Source: Niebla homalea (taxonomy: Eukaryota; Ascomycota; Lecanoromycetes; Lecanorales; Ramalinaceae). From it: 64,000 nucleotides of DNA. A program made the translations under genes and the position numbers. Below are positions 47,277-60,485 of the stretch, piece after piece; position 1 is the stretch's first letter; each line of letters opens with the position of its first letter. The notes beneath the pieces are model-generated. The model had not been told where the DNA came from. It saw only the letters and a program-made list of their open reading frames with translations, and did not search any database. Location: contig JAHGAU010000003.1 in assembly GCA_019925105.1 (NCBI GenBank), positions 1,426,001 to 1,490,000 of the forward strand. The letters run 5' to 3'.

Positions 47277-47578
47277 GCTGGAGCGGGACTTGGGATCATT
47301 TTATGAGATATTTGCCGGATGGAGCAGCCATATTTCCGGGCCGGGAATAAGGGTCTTCGCAAATGTAAACTTTTTGCAACTCAACCTCTCAAGTCATACG
47401 AATACTTGAAGAGAAAGAAGATGCCGTGAGGCGTGTTGCATCTAGGCCGTATCCCAACAGCGTCCGCCTCAAAAAGTGAAACCCCTTAACGATAACTTTT
47501 TTCTTTCTCAACTTACCGCCACCAAAGGAACAAAAATTTCCAATGCCACAAATCCTCAACCGTCATCACAAGCCATCA
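47277..47578. other. Convergent 3' intergenic region
   Basis: It separates the tail-to-tail NCS1 permease and ABC transporter genes. Only 3'-UTR-like sequence is seen. Confidence 0.45.
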
Positions 47579-50500
47579 TCACGCCTTCTCACCCCCAGAT
47601 GCCTCCCTCCGAATCTTGGCCTGCTCCTTCCCCTCTCTACTGAACCTCCTCCTCAGATTCTTGACCCCGCCCAAATACAGCCACGAGCACAGAAACACGA
47701 CCATGAAGTTGAAGATGCAGAACGCCCAAAAGATCCCATAGTCCCTCCACTTGTGATCATAATACGCATTGAAGCCCCTCGCGAATTCGTCCCCGTTGGC
47801 ATATTGGCAAAACTCGCAGAGACCGTTAGCGCCAGTCTGCACGTAGCCGCCGGCTTGGGCGATGAAGGGCGCGGCGTAGGAGTCGCAGGTCTGACCAGGC
47901 GGCGCTGGGAAGCGGGCGACTTCGCGGGAAGAACAACGGACGGGGCGACCGTGGGTTGCAACGCCAAGGAAACCTTCGAGGAGGTAGGTGAAGGGGGAGA
48001 GGTGGTACATCCATCTCCGCCAGAACTGTGAAAAGGGAGCGTCAGCAAGGTTTCGAATTAGGCGAAAGAGTCCAAGGAGCTGATGGAAAGAAGGGAAGGA
48101 GGGATCAAGCTTACAGTTGGCAGTGCAGCGAAGGGTACCACCACGCCACAGAAGGAGACCACAAACAGGAAGAAGATCGGCACGAGTAAGCTGGCCAGCA
48201 ACTCATTTGGCGAAAAGGATGCGATTGCCTGGCCAAACCCAACATAGTAGACCTCGAAGAGCATCAGTAGCATCCAAGTGTAAGCGCTGTCGAATTTGGT
48301 GGTCCTGTGACCAATGGCTCCCCACCACCAGCATTGGAAGTAGATCGTGCCTGCGAGGATTGAGTATGGTAGCTCGACAAGCACGGCGCCAGTCACGAAT
48401 GCTACCCATGAGTATATCTTGGAGTTGGCTTCACGGCCCTGGTAAAGGTTTCGGAATTGAAGGAATTTAGGTTGCAGCTGCTGAATCAACGGCGGCGAGA
48501 TGGTGAGAGTCATGAAGATTGAGAAGAGGCGACTTTGCATGTCGATTTGTTCAAAGCCAATATGATAGAATGTGAACGTGTTGAAGAGACCAGTGACAAT
48601 GTGCAGCATGAATTTGCCAATGAGGTATTCGGGAGACCGGTAGTAATTGGTGAAGGTCCGTTTGATGACGGCAGACATCTGCGTGGAGAGAGGCATGGCG
48701 TATTCCCTGTCATCGTTGGCCGATTTGCCTGCGGACGCATTTCGACGAGACGTAATCATTTCCTGGATCTCTTCCGACACTCGACCATGTTCTGGTGAAT
48801 TTGCCCATACATCGCCCCAGTCCTTGCCGTCATAATCAGGGTTGCCTGCGCCAATAGCCTCCAACATGTACTCGGCCGGATTTGCACGCTTTGGACATTT
48901 ATGAGCACCATTGCGCTCAAAGTAGTCGATAAGCTGTCGAGAATCCTTTCCTAGCTCTCCATGATACACAACACGACCACCTGATTTGAGGAGGATCAAC
49001 TCGTCGAAGTGTTCAAACAGCACGGATGACGGCTGGTGAATGGTGACCAGCAGAGCTTGACCACTATCGGCCAGCTTCCGCAGGAATCGGATGATGTTGA
49101 AAGCTGCCCCAGAATCCAGACCTGAGGTAGGCTCATCCAGGAACATCAACAGTTCTGGCTTGCTTGCAAGCTCGACGCCAATAGTGACCCGTTTTCGCTG
49201 CTCCTGATTCAGACCCTCACCAATCTTGCCAATCGTTGCCCCTGCGATTGAGCGCATCTCCAACAGATCAATGATGCGTTCACAGTATTCGTACTTCTCT
49301 TCAAGGGGCACTTCCTTGGGCTGTCTAAGCAATGCCGAGAATCGGAGGGCTTCTCGGATGGTAGACGTGGGCTCATGGACATCCATTTGTTCTGCAAAGC
49401 CAGTTGCACGCTGGAAGGATCTAGGCAGGGGTCTACCGTCAACGAGGAAGTCCCCAGACACCACCCCAAAGTTTATGCGTTGAGCCAGCGTATTCAGCAG
49501 TGTCGTTTTACCTGCGCCAGATGCTCCCATGAGGGCAGTCAGCTTGCCAGGTCGGACGAAGCCTTGCACATCCGAGAGAAGCTTCCGCTTTCCCTTATCA
49601 TACGGGATGGTGTAGTTGACATTGGTGTAAGTGAAGATGGATTCGTTCCTCGCCACAGCCTTGACATTCTGAATTGAGTCGGAGCTGCTGGACTCGTCCT
49701 CTGCTAGCTTGGTCTCCTTTGCAGCGGCTGCTTTTTCCTCGTCCTGTGGTATGTTGCCCTTCTCCATCGCTTGGGTTACAGACTCTGGTGCTTGGCCTCG
49801 CTTGAAGATGGTGACGGAGCCGCCCCCCTTGTTTGGCTTCTGGATTTCCATCCCAACCATGGTCAGAAAAACAAAGAAGAGCCAGAAACCTGCAATGATA
49901 CCGAAATTGCGCCAGAGGTGTGCCCGTGTGTAGGTGAAAGCAGTGTGGATGTAATCTGCTCCACTGACTGTCGTTTGACCTGGTTGACTCCCTTGAGTAG
50001 TGCAGGACTGGTATTGTGGCGTTGCTCCAGGACCCTCTGGCACTAAGAATGGAGGAACGCACTGGATATCCAGTTTGTAGAACTCGTTAGCCATCAGTGC
50101 CTCGAAGCCGTACTGCACAGGGTTGATCCAAATGAGCCATTTGAACCAAGGGTGCATCTTCACAGGTGGGATCAGGTAACCCGTGTAGACAATCAGGACT
50201 TGGATCGCAACGCCTGTGATTCGTGTCGCCACGTCCAACGATCTACACCACGCTCCAATTGCTCGGAAGAACGAGTACATATTCATCGTCAGGATCCAGA
50301 GAAAAAGCAAACTGATGAAGAATTGTGATGCTGTCCTCGAGAGATCCGCCATGAAGTAGACGATGATGTCGAAGAGGAATACCTGGATGAGGACAAGAGG
50401 AGCATCCACAACCGTCTGCGCAATTGCGTAGGCGGCAGGACGATAGAAGGAACTGAACTTCAGATTAGCCATTGCCGCAGTGATTTCGAGAGCAGAGGAG

Positions 50501-52504
50501 GACTCACAAGCTCTTGTGCTTCAGGAGGATAGGGCGACTGGAGAAAGCCGAAGTTAGCTCGGCAAGGGCGAGTAAGGCGTTGAAAAGCAACATGAAAAAC
50601 AGGACACCTCCACGCGGGAAAACGCCAGCAGAAGTTGGTGGCAGATCGTAGAAGAGGGCCCCAACGATCAGTGACTGGAACACGATGCCGCCCCATTTAC
50701 CCCCCAGTGAAAGCTGATCACCAATCATGATGAGGAACTGGCGATGAGTACATGCAAGGACCTGTTTATGGAACGGGAGGGTGTAATTCTTCTCTTTCGT
50801 TGCTTTGGTCCTGGCTTCCAGGCGCACTTTCCTCTGATTTTCGTTGAGCGCCTCAAGGGCCTCGATGTCCCGAACGTTTTGCTCATGGATGAAGCTCGTC
50901 TTGTAAGCCTTTTCAAAATGCTCGGCCGATCGTGGAATGCGGTCTTCCCATCCTTGACGAACCTGGCGCTCATGAGGATCGGTCACAGAAGTGAGGAAGT
51001 CAGCTGTCGTCCACCGCGCCGGGCGCCTGAAGCCCAAGTTTTCAAAGTAGGTTGCCGCTTCTTCTGTTGGACCGTAGTACAGGCACCTCCCTTCATCGAG
51101 TAAGATGACCTTGTCGAAGAGTTCATACAGAGACTCCCCTGCTTGGTAAAGCGCAATTGCGGTAGAGATGTGTGCCATGTTCGTTAGTGATCTCAATGAT
51201 TGCACATACTCCAGGGCTGTGCTTGCATCAAGGCCACGAGTCGAATTGTCCCAGCATTGGGTGCTGGCCTTGGTGATCATTGCTTCGGCGATACTGACGC
51301 GCTTCTTCTCACCTCCGGACACGCCGCGAATGAGCTCGTTGCCGACCTTGGTATTCATTGTGTGCTCGATCCAGAACAACTTGGCTACACTGCGAAGGAA
51401 CTCGGCCACGTACTGAGAACGGGTCTCCCCTTCGTTTCTGGACGCTTTGCCGGGAGTACGTGTGGTCAAGGCAAATTTGAGCGTGTTTTTGACAGTGAGC
51501 GTGGCGTAATGAAGGTCGTCTTCCGGGTTGTACAAGATCTCGCCGCGGTAGCTCCTTGCCATTGTCTTCGCATCGGTCCCTCCGTATGTAACCTCACCGT
51601 CAATGCTCTCATAACCAAACCTCTGATTAGCAAGTACCTTGAGGAAAGTCGAGCACCCAGAGCCAGGACGGCCGAGGACCAAAAGCATTTCGCCGGGCTT
51701 GATACAGCCGGTGAAGTCATTGATGATTGTCCTGACAGGAGGCTTGCTCGATTGCCTCGGCCCTGCTCCCATCAAGCCCTTGATGGCACGGGGCAAGCCC
51801 ATGAAGGGATCGCCCACCGTGGGCTGTAAGGCAGCACCCAGGCCCATGCCCCGGACGGTCAGGTTTCTGAATGCGAGGCCAACGTGTCTGGTCTTTTCAT
51901 CTTCCGAGTTGGCTTGGCGGTCTCGTCCAAACATGCGTGACATGAGGCGTTCAATCTCTGCTTGCTCCTCGAGCTGGTCCTCTTTCGACATGACCGAGCC
52001 TTGAAACTCGCTCTGGTTCGTCTTTCTCCTGCTCAGCACGCGAAACAGGTCCTCCTCTGTCATCTGATTGGTGCGTCGGTTGGTCAGGCCAGGTCGTTTG
52101 GCCGCGCTTGTCCCGGACTGTGTATTCAAAGGCATGATAGCTCCGTCTGTGTCCCTTTCCTCTTTTTCGGTTGCATCTGTATCCGAGCTACTCGTTGAGA
52201 TGCTGGATTGTGTGCGCTGAGTGCGACTTGGTTCCATTTTGGAAGCCTGAAAGGTATCATCATCACGGTGTGGTGGCAGAGAGCTCTTCTCCCCGGCATT
52301 GAGGCCTTTGTCGCTATCATGTGGACGGTTCGCTATAGACGATGTCGCATTATGATCGATAGGGGGATCCGAGGGTTCCGAAGACGCTTCTATATTGCCT
52401 GAAGGCGTCATGTATTCTTGCCTGAAGCTGTTGCCGGATGTGGACGGCCAGGCGCCAGGAGCATCCTCCAGGCCAGGCCGGTCTTCAGCACGAGAGGAGG
52501 CCAT
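47579..52504 (-). CDS. PDR-type full-size ABC transporter (CDR/ABCG)
   Basis: It is an ATP-driven exporter of hydrophobic compounds in the plasma membrane, arranged (NBD-TMD)x2. Exons on the minus strand are 52504-50508, 50452-48115 and 48025-47579, giving 1593 residues. The start MASSRAEDRPG precedes a long disordered Ser/Asp/Glu region (about 1-205). NBD1 has the atypical PDR Walker A GRPGSGCS (279-286), signature VSGGEKKR (394-401) and the fungal Trp-type Walker B (CWDNSTRGLDAST). NBD2 has GASGAGKTT, the degenerate signature NQEQRKR and FLDEPTSGLDS. Such split conventional and degenerate sites are normal for the family. Joins are confirmed by KHKSFSFYRPAAY and LPTFWRRWMYHLSP. It is divergent from the A-T-R enzyme, suggesting possible co-regulation and product export or self-protection. 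Confidence 0.95.
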
Positions 52505-53365
52505 ACTAGCATTTGGATAGAATGAAGAGAAAAGAAAAGAGAGAAATAATCAGCCTGGATCGCAGCGTTCAAGAAGGCACATTCCTAGGTCGGATGCGGC
52601 GCAGGAAATCTGTCCGCGCTGCGTATGACGACAAAGATGGCGAAAGTCAAGGGGCAAGGGCCCTATCGGCGCCCAGAAGCGGTCAAGTGTACACGACATC
52701 AGCAGTGGCAGTTGGCACGCAATTGACTCAAGTGCCAATCAATTGCATCAATTCAAACGATGGTGTCTTGACCGCCTTCCTGTCAATGCAGGCTTCGGTG
52801 CCGAAACCGCGCCGGCATCATGCAACTCTTATTATAAATCTCGGGCTCACGCAGAACTATGGATTGTCCGTGAAGCGAACCAATCGGTTGAAGCGGTGGG
52901 CTGGCCCCTGCAGTCTTCAGGCTGCGCTTGCTGGCGTAAGAAAGTCAAGACCACTGGATGCACGTCGTCCTTAGTAACGACGTTTAGATGCTTGGTCTTT
53001 GAGTTTGGCGAAGCTCAGATCCCGGCCTAAACCCAAAGGGGGCATGACATCAACAATTGGTCAATCGCTTCGTCTATGCAGATTCTTCAGACATAGTAGG
53101 GATGCGATCAAGGCAGAGACACATTGTCCACCTAGTCTATCTGGTCTTCAATCTCTCACAACGTGCCAGCTCTGTATGAAACTCTCTTGATACACGGCAG
53201 ACTAGTGGTTGCCGTCCGCGTATTATTTGTAAGAAACATCCCATGTGTATTGCCCTTGTGACTTCGAGACTTCTACAATCGTGTAAAATCATGCATATAG
53301 CTAGTCCAGCATCGTTTCAGAAGATAAGAGAGAGATTGAATGGTGTTGTGACGCGCTAGCTCATC
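52505..53365. promoter_or_regulatory. Divergent promoter region between ABC transporter and A-T-R reductase
   Basis: These 861 bases separate two genes transcribed away from each other, so they should hold both promoters. A plus-strand open frame at 52513-52974 looks accidental. No specific binding site is claimed. Confidence 0.5.
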
Positions 53366-56300
53366 ATGTCTCCAATCAACTACTTCACTTGCACGCTTGG
53401 AGAAGCCAGGAACATCGTTGATATCTCCTCAAATACCGCCAAAACGGTAAATGAACTGCTTCTCCACCAATCAAAAGCCAATCCAGATCGTCCAGCTGTT
53501 GGCTTCTGCGATGATCATGGTGTCCTGGGGAGTAGGGAGTGGACTCACTGCGTGTACACGTTCAAGCAGCTCTACGATAAGATCGAGGACTACGCGGCCA
53601 TACTCTCACAGCCACCTACTGGCCAAGTGGCCACCAGGACCGTTGCTCTTCTGTGTACCAGCGGCCGGACCTTCCTCTTCTGCTGGCTTGCGTTGATACG
53701 CAATGGGCTTGCGGTAGTCCTCATTGCACCAGAGCTATCGGATATAGCAGTAGCGCATCTGTGTGGCCTGACGAATGCCAGCCTGGTCCTGCACGACAGC
53801 AAGCACCAGGTTCTTGCCCATAACGCCGTCAAGGTAGCATCTGAGAACGATCCCTCCACCCCACTCCAATCGGGCCTGCTACCAGAGTATTCCGAGTCGG
53901 CTTCTACCTCACAATACCCTCCTGTCGCACACCACGATCCTTCGGATATAGCGTACGTGCACCACACCTCTGGTACAACATCTGGTCTGCCAAAAGCAAT
54001 ACCAATCACTCACTCCGGAGCGGTCGGGGTCTTACCGGGGTTTGAGGACGGCGACATCGTTAGCCCAGCAACTTTCACAACGACACCTCTCTACCACGGC
54101 GGACCAGCCGATTGTTTTCGAGCATGGACTAGTGGCGCTCTGATCTGGCTGTTTCCAGGACTACAGGATAAACCAATCACACCAGATTACGTTCTTCGCG
54201 CAGTCGATACGACAAAACTCTTCTCAGAGCAGCAACCAAAGGGTACCTATGCTAGTGACTGCCCCGTCAGGTACTTTGCTGCTGTGCCGTACGTGCTCGA
54301 AACGTTGTCGCTTATCCCTGAAGGCATCGAGATGTTCAAGAGCATGGATCTCGTCAGCGTTGGTGGAGCCGCCCTTTCAAAGGATCTTGGCGACGAACTA
54401 GTGAGGAAAGGTGTTCGCCTTCTATCCAAATTCGGGAGCGCTGAATGTGGTTTCATTCTCAGCTCCCATCGTGACTATGAGACTGACCAAGAGTGGCAAT
54501 ATCTGCGAGTGTACCCATGCTCAAGCATGACCTTCGAGCCTCAAGAGGACAACATGGCAGAATTGGTCCTCAAAGGTTGGCCCTTCATGGCGAAGACTAA
54601 TCGGGAAGATGGGAGCTACGCTACATCGGACCTTTTCGAGCCACACCCATCAGTCGCAGGTTTGTGGCGCTATCACTCACGAGCAGACGGCCAATTGACG
54701 CTTTCCACTGGCAAGAAATTTGATGCCGCACCGCTCGAAAGTCAATTGATGGGCTCATTGAGGGAAGCGGGATTAGGTAATTTGGTTCGAGAGATCTATG
54801 TGTTTGGCACTAATCGTCCCTACCCTGGCTGCTTGGTCTTTCGACGGCAGGGTTTTCACTCACAGACCGAGGTACTGGACAAGGTCTGGCCGATTGTCGA
54901 GCAGGAGAACGCCAAAGGCTCACCACATGCACGGATAGCAAGGCGCATGCTCGTTGGGATGTCACCATATTCTGCAAAGCTTCAAAAGACCAGCAAGGGG
55001 ACCTACATTCGACGAGAAATAGAGGAGTCGTTTTCCAAAGAGATCGACAACGCTTATCAAAGCCGATCAAATAGACAGGGCCCTATGCAGCCACTCGACA
55101 GCGCTTCCATCAGGCAAAATATCTATGGTATTGTTAAGGCAAGGGTAATGAGCAACGTCCCAGAGACAGAGCTACCTGTCGAGGAAGATTTGCATGCACT
55201 AGGCGCTGACTCGGTCGCCATTATGGAGATCAGGGAGCAGGTACAACAGGATTATGGCCGTGCGTTGGGGGTGGAATTTGCGCCTAATATGGTCTACGAA
55301 TGTGGATCAGCCGAAGGACTGGCCAAGCATATCATTGGTTTGTCTGAGGGGAGGGCAGCAAAAATTGAGAGCGATGATAAAGAGCGTATGGAGGACCTCC
55401 TGAAGCGATTCGGTGGTGAGACTTTCTATTCATTGTGTTGCCGTTCGTGTCATAGAAATCCAAGAACAGACACCTAGGCGAAAGATTGCATCCAGTTCTG
55501 ACTCTAACATTGAAACCAGATTTCCATAACCAAAACCCATCCCACGAACCCTCCTCTCCATCGAGCCGCCAAAAAATCATCCTGACGGGTGTTACGGGAA
55601 CCCTCGGCATTTGGATATTTCACCTCCTCCGCTCTCACCCCCTCGTCACCGACATCCACTGTCTCGTCCGTGCCACCGACGCCCACGCAGCCGTATCGCG
55701 TCTCGCCAAAGCCCTTGAATCGAAGCACCTACCGCCCATCTCCTCTCCATCATCCCACGCGACGATCCACCTCCATCCTTGCAGACTGACCGACACCTCC
55801 CTCGGCCTCCCTCCAGCCACCTTCGCCACGCTACAATCCACAGCCACAGCAATCATCCACGCAGCATGGGCAGTCAACTTCAACATCTCCCTCACGGGCT
55901 TCGTCCCCCACCTGCAGGGTTTACGAAACCTCATCACTTTCACCCAGTCCACCACCCAAGGAGCAAGATTCCTCTTCTGCTCCTCCACCGCTTCCGTCCT
56001 CTCACTCACTTCGCCCGCCAGCATACCCGAGCGGATCTCCCACAGACCGACCGATGCGAGCGGGATGGGATACGCACAGTCCAAATGGATTGCCGAAGCC
56101 ATATGTGCCAACGCTTGCACATTCGGAGGGCTGAAGATCAGGATGAGTGTGCTGAGGATCGGACAGCTCTGCGGAGACGGTGAGAATGGGGTCTGGAACG
56201 TCACGGAGGCGTGGCCGTTGATGTTCTCGTCGGTCTCGGTGACGGGGGCACTACCGGAGCTGGACGGGGAGGTGTTGGGTTGGTTGAAGGTGAACCTGGC

Positions 56301-56820
56301 GGCGGAAGCGGTGGTGCAGACGCTGTTCTCCATGGGCCAGATGGATGGATTGGATAGGATATGTGGGCCGAACAAAGAGGCAGAGATGAAGAAAGAGGGC
56401 CAGAGGGAAGGAAGTGGTGATGCGGGAGGGGAGTGTCCGGTCTACCACATCATCAACCCGCACCAATCACCAACATGGCGGGATATGCTCGGATGGGTGC
56501 AATCATGGGAACATGACCTCCAGATCTTAGAACCCAAGCAGTGGGTCGAGAAGTTGGAAAACCTGGAGGGAGGGAAGAAGGAGCATCCTGCGAGGAAATT
56601 GCTGGGTTTGTGGAAGGCTGCGTATGCAAGTGAGAAGGGTGAGCGGGATAACGAGGAGGGGGCCCGGGGAGGTGAGAAGGCAGGGCAGGAGACGAACAAG
56701 GCGAGGAGATTTGAAATGGACAGGACGCTGGAGGTGGCGCCCGTGCTGGGGGAGGTGGAGCCGATCGATGAGGTCTTCTTCGGCAAGGTTTGGAGGTGGG
56801 TGAAAAGTCGGGAGCAATGA
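53366..56820 (+). CDS. NRPS-like adenylation-thiolation-reductase enzyme (A-T-R)
   Basis: It activates a carboxylic acid as an acyl-AMP, loads it on the carrier arm, and releases it by NADPH reduction to an aldehyde or alcohol. Exons are 53366-55415 and 55520-56820 (the intron joins KRFG-D-FHNQ), giving 1116 residues. The adenylation domain (about 20-560) has HHTSGTTSGLPK at 199-210, VSVGGAALS, FGSAECG, and a C-terminal lysine in QKTSKGTY. The carrier domain has LGADS with the pantetheine serine at 616. The reductase has the NADPH motif GVTGTLG (707-713), FCSSTAS and YAQSK (Y868, K872). No condensation domain is present. This layout matches fungal aryl/aliphatic acid reductases and is shorter than alpha-aminoadipate reductase (about 1400). 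Substrate is unknown. A Gly/Glu/Lys-rich insertion lies within the reductase at about 965-985. Confidence 0.92.
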
Positions 56821-57057
56821 GTGAGTGCAAGCGCGCTGTAGATAGATGAGGGTGATGATGATAATAATAATAGAAGAGATAGCGCAATGATAGAGAACGG
56901 CTTATCCGCCGCAGACGAGGACGCTGCACATTTTGTGGAAAAGGCTCTTACAAAGCCAAACGAGGATCCTTGTATCGGTTATCACCATAGCTGTTAATAC
57001 CGCTGGGGAAGAGGCCTGACTCCGGCGTGGTACCACCAGACTCATATTGCCAAGTAA

Positions 57058-59092
57058 TCACACTTCGAACTCTGTAGCTAAATTCCTCCACTTCCGTCCC
57101 CCTTTCCCGTCACCAATTCCCATCATGATAACCTCTGCCAACCCATCACAGACTCTCCCCTCGCTGCTACCCCCACTATCCTTCCCCTTCTTCTCCTCCC
57201 CGAACTCCAACACCCCCACCTCCTCACCCGCGGTCCCCCGCTCCCCCACAATCTCCTCATCCATGAGTCCATACTCCCCTGCCTTCCGATCGATGTCCTC
57301 GTCCGTCAGGAAGGGCAGTTCTTGCGCCGCCTTGACGTACCTCATGTTTTCACAGTACCCCTTGGCGAAGATGATGTCGATCTCCTCAAGGCTGCGGCGC
57401 GCGGTTTCCGGGTAGGTGAGGTAGATGAGTGGTAGGAAGCAGGCGTTGACGATGGCGAAGAAGAGGTAGGTACCCCATCCGATGTTGGTGATCATGACGG
57501 GAGTGATCATGACGATTACTGTGGGGAGTTGTGTCAGTAGGTGTGGTGATGGGCCAAGGGGGGGGTGGGGGCTTGGGGGGGCGGATATAGAAAAGGAGGG
57601 AAGAAGGGAGGAGAGCAGCTCACGGAAATTGAAGAGCCAGTTGGAGCAGGTGGAGAGGGCGTTGGCTTTCTGGCGGGTTTTGATAGGGTTGACTTCGGCT
57701 GGGTAAAGCTACAGAAAATGTCAGTCGCTGGAGATTGGATGGGGGAGGGGGGGACTGTTCAAGGGAAACTTGCCCATGGCAACGGCAGCCAGCTCGCGCC
57801 GAAACTGGCAATGTACGTGAAAAGACCGACGGCGGCACCCTTCGCCGTAGCTGGTGTTCCAGGGATCAAGCAAGCGAAGACGAGGACCATACTCAAGCAT
57901 TGACCAACAGTGCCCCATAGGAAGAGCTTCCTTCTTCCGACCCTTTCGATGATGAACCATGATACTGTCGCAAAGATGGCATACACGATCATGTTGACGC
58001 CACCAAGCAGAAGTGAGATGTTGTGCGTCTGCTTGATCGACTGCTCGAAGAGAATGGGGAAGTAGTAGATGACGGCGTTGCATCCACCTAAGCAAGAAGG
58101 TGGAGTCAACCAATTGCTTCAGGAGATAGCCTCTGAGATTTACTTACCAACCTGTTGCATGAATTGCGAGCTGACGCCCAACATCATGCGGCGGAAGTGT
58201 TGGGTCTTGCCTCCGGTGAAGACGGCTTTCAGGGGTGTACCTTTCCGCCCTGCATAGCCTGAGGCTTTGATGCTGTCGAGGATGATTTGTTTCTGCAACT
58301 GGGTTTCCTTGGCATCGATTTCGAGGCCTCGCAGCGCTGCGATGACTGCTTCGCCTTCCTCCCATCTCTCTCGGGTAAGGAGCCATCTTGGAGACTCGGG
58401 CAACCAGATGGGACCAATGACCAAGACGAGCGCGAAGATGATCTGGAAAGAGATTGGGAAGCGCCAGACGAGGTCAGCAGAACCGTAGCTCGACCCATAG
58501 TCGATCCAATATGCCACCAATGTCCCGAATGCAATCACGCCGCCTTCAATGCAGATCAACAGTCCCCTGTTGCTCGTTCTCGAGCACTCGGCCTGATATG
58601 TTGGTATCGTGCTCGTATTGATGCCGTTTCCGACTCCTGTGATCGTCCTTCCCACTATGAACTGTGCCAGGGGAGTCGCGCCCCGCTCGCTGGTGACTTG
58701 GATGATCACGCCGAGGATCATAATACTGCCGCCCATCATCATGGCGCGCCGCCGGCCGAGGAAGTCGCCACAGGCGAGGATGAAGATTGCACCGAAGAGG
58801 CAGCCTGTCAAGTCAGAAGTCAGACATCAGCAAAGCAACGGGTACTTCTTTGCCATCATTGACTCATGGGGCCAACTGGCGACGTACCTATCTCGTAAAT
58901 CGCAGTGACAAAGCCCTGCATGGTGGAATTGTCTTTGGTCGCTGTAAAGAGGTCATTGAAGGCTGGTGCGGTGATGATCCCCGACATGACACCCTGATCA
59001 TATCCGAAGAGCACGAAGCCAGTCGTTGCAACGGTGGAGACGGCCAGAGAGAGCGGGCGGCCTGTAAGGCCCATAAAGCGTGGTGGTGCCAT
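57058..59092 (-). CDS. MFS sugar-porter family permease
   Basis: This is a twelve-helix plasma-membrane transporter of the sugar/quinate porter family. Minus-strand exons are 59092-58888, 58804-58148, 58087-57774, 57708-57624 and 57518-57058, giving 573 residues. Signatures in order are GYDQGVMSG (helix 1), GDFLGRRRAM, QFIVGRTITGVGNG, PESPRWLL, GCNAVIYYFPILFEQ, ERVGRRKLFLWG and PETARRSLEEID. The tail is long and Glu/Gly-rich. Intron 3 (57773-57709) begins GCAAGT after PLPW and ends TGTAG, a non-canonical GC-AG intron; the join gives PLPWLYPAEVNPIKTR as expected. The gene ends tail-to-tail 237 bases from the A-T-R gene. Substrate cannot be told from sequence alone. Confidence 0.93.
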
Positions 59093-60485
59093 GATCGGTG
59101 TCGCCAATACTCCAGTCTACTTCAAGCCTTGGGGTAAAAATGGGAAAGAGGTGAAGATCAAAATCAAGTGAAGAGAAAAATATCAACATCCCCACCAAGG
59201 CGATTGGTAGCCATGACTCGTGCGGGCCCCCATCTCGGTACATGCACCCTCAACGCACCTCATCGTCATCGTACCTTCCCACCAATCACCCAGCCTGACG
59301 GACCAGAGACGTGCATTGTCTGTTGAGGTCACTAACGGCCAAACCCGTTGCACCCCTCGCGATATGCCATCGTCATTGATCGATCCGGTCGTTAGATGCA
59401 TGGATTTGCAGGGAAGGATGGAGAATTTGGGACTTGCACAAAATGGGAGGTCGCCGTTGGAGAATTCTGGGGAAATGACCTCGGCAGTCGCAGATCTGGG
59501 CTCTTGCTAGCGAGGGGGTTCCAGGGGGCAACTCAACCGGCGAATTTATCTTCGGAGGGGCAACGGCCCAGCGGGGCCATTTCGCTACAACATGCGTCAT
59601 CATCTGTCTCAGAGCAAGATGCGATAGGCCCCTGGTCTTGACATGTGAGGCAGTGCTTCTCCCCGGGTTTGGGCTTTTCAGCAATCATGATTCCTCATCT
59701 TGCAACATGCTTGAAATTTCCCCTTTTGAAGCAATTTGGTTTTCAATAAGCCCCTTTCTCCTCGTCGAGGACCATTGATGTCTTCTTGCCGTTGATTCCC
59801 AGCGAGCCAAATCACGCAAGCCTGTGAGAATCCAAAGAGTTTGTATAAGCAACTGACATTCCTGAGTCTCTAATTGACTTCCTACAGATTTATTACGCTC
59901 TGGCCAACAACGTATGCCAGAAGCCAAACGCATCCCATCATATACGGAACATGGCGAAATCCGACATCAATACCGTTGCCGGTGAAGACCTGTCAAGTCA
60001 AATGGCAGGCTCTCTCAGCTCGATGGAGCTTAGACGGCCGTGGAGAAGAATCGCAGAATCGACCTGCTTTGACTCCAACATAGTTCTACTGAATAATTAG
60101 TGACTGAAGTTCACACAAGGTTCCCGATTCATCCACGACCCGCCAACTCAACTATCCTGTCTCCCCCTTCTGCTACCAGCAACAACGTTGTACAACAGTA
60201 GATGACGATGGGCCCCTCTATTGCGCTTCAACAGCCCCGGAGGCTTAACTTCCGCGTCGGAAGAGGACTTTGGACCCCAACAATCGTCCCGGTTTCGAAA
60301 GGTTCCATCCTCCTTCAAACCCTTCGCTAGTACCCATTAAACGGGGCGCCGTTTCATCAGGCAACATCCAGCAATATACGAATGATACAGTGGAACATCC
60401 AAGAAGTCATCACGCAACATTCGAATCGCATCGTGCTAGAGTCATACAGAAGTGCATCTTCCCTATACGGTAGACAAGGATCAGT
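59093..60485. other. Divergent intergenic region between MFS permease and secreted metalloprotease
   Basis: No gene is supported. Open frames at 59220-59684 occur on both strands without recognisable content. Promoters of both neighbours should lie here. Confidence 0.45.

Noticed and set aside
52513..52974. 153-codon plus-strand frame in the ABC/A-T-R promoter gap
   Set aside because: It is basic, low-information sequence lying in a divergent promoter, with no domain.
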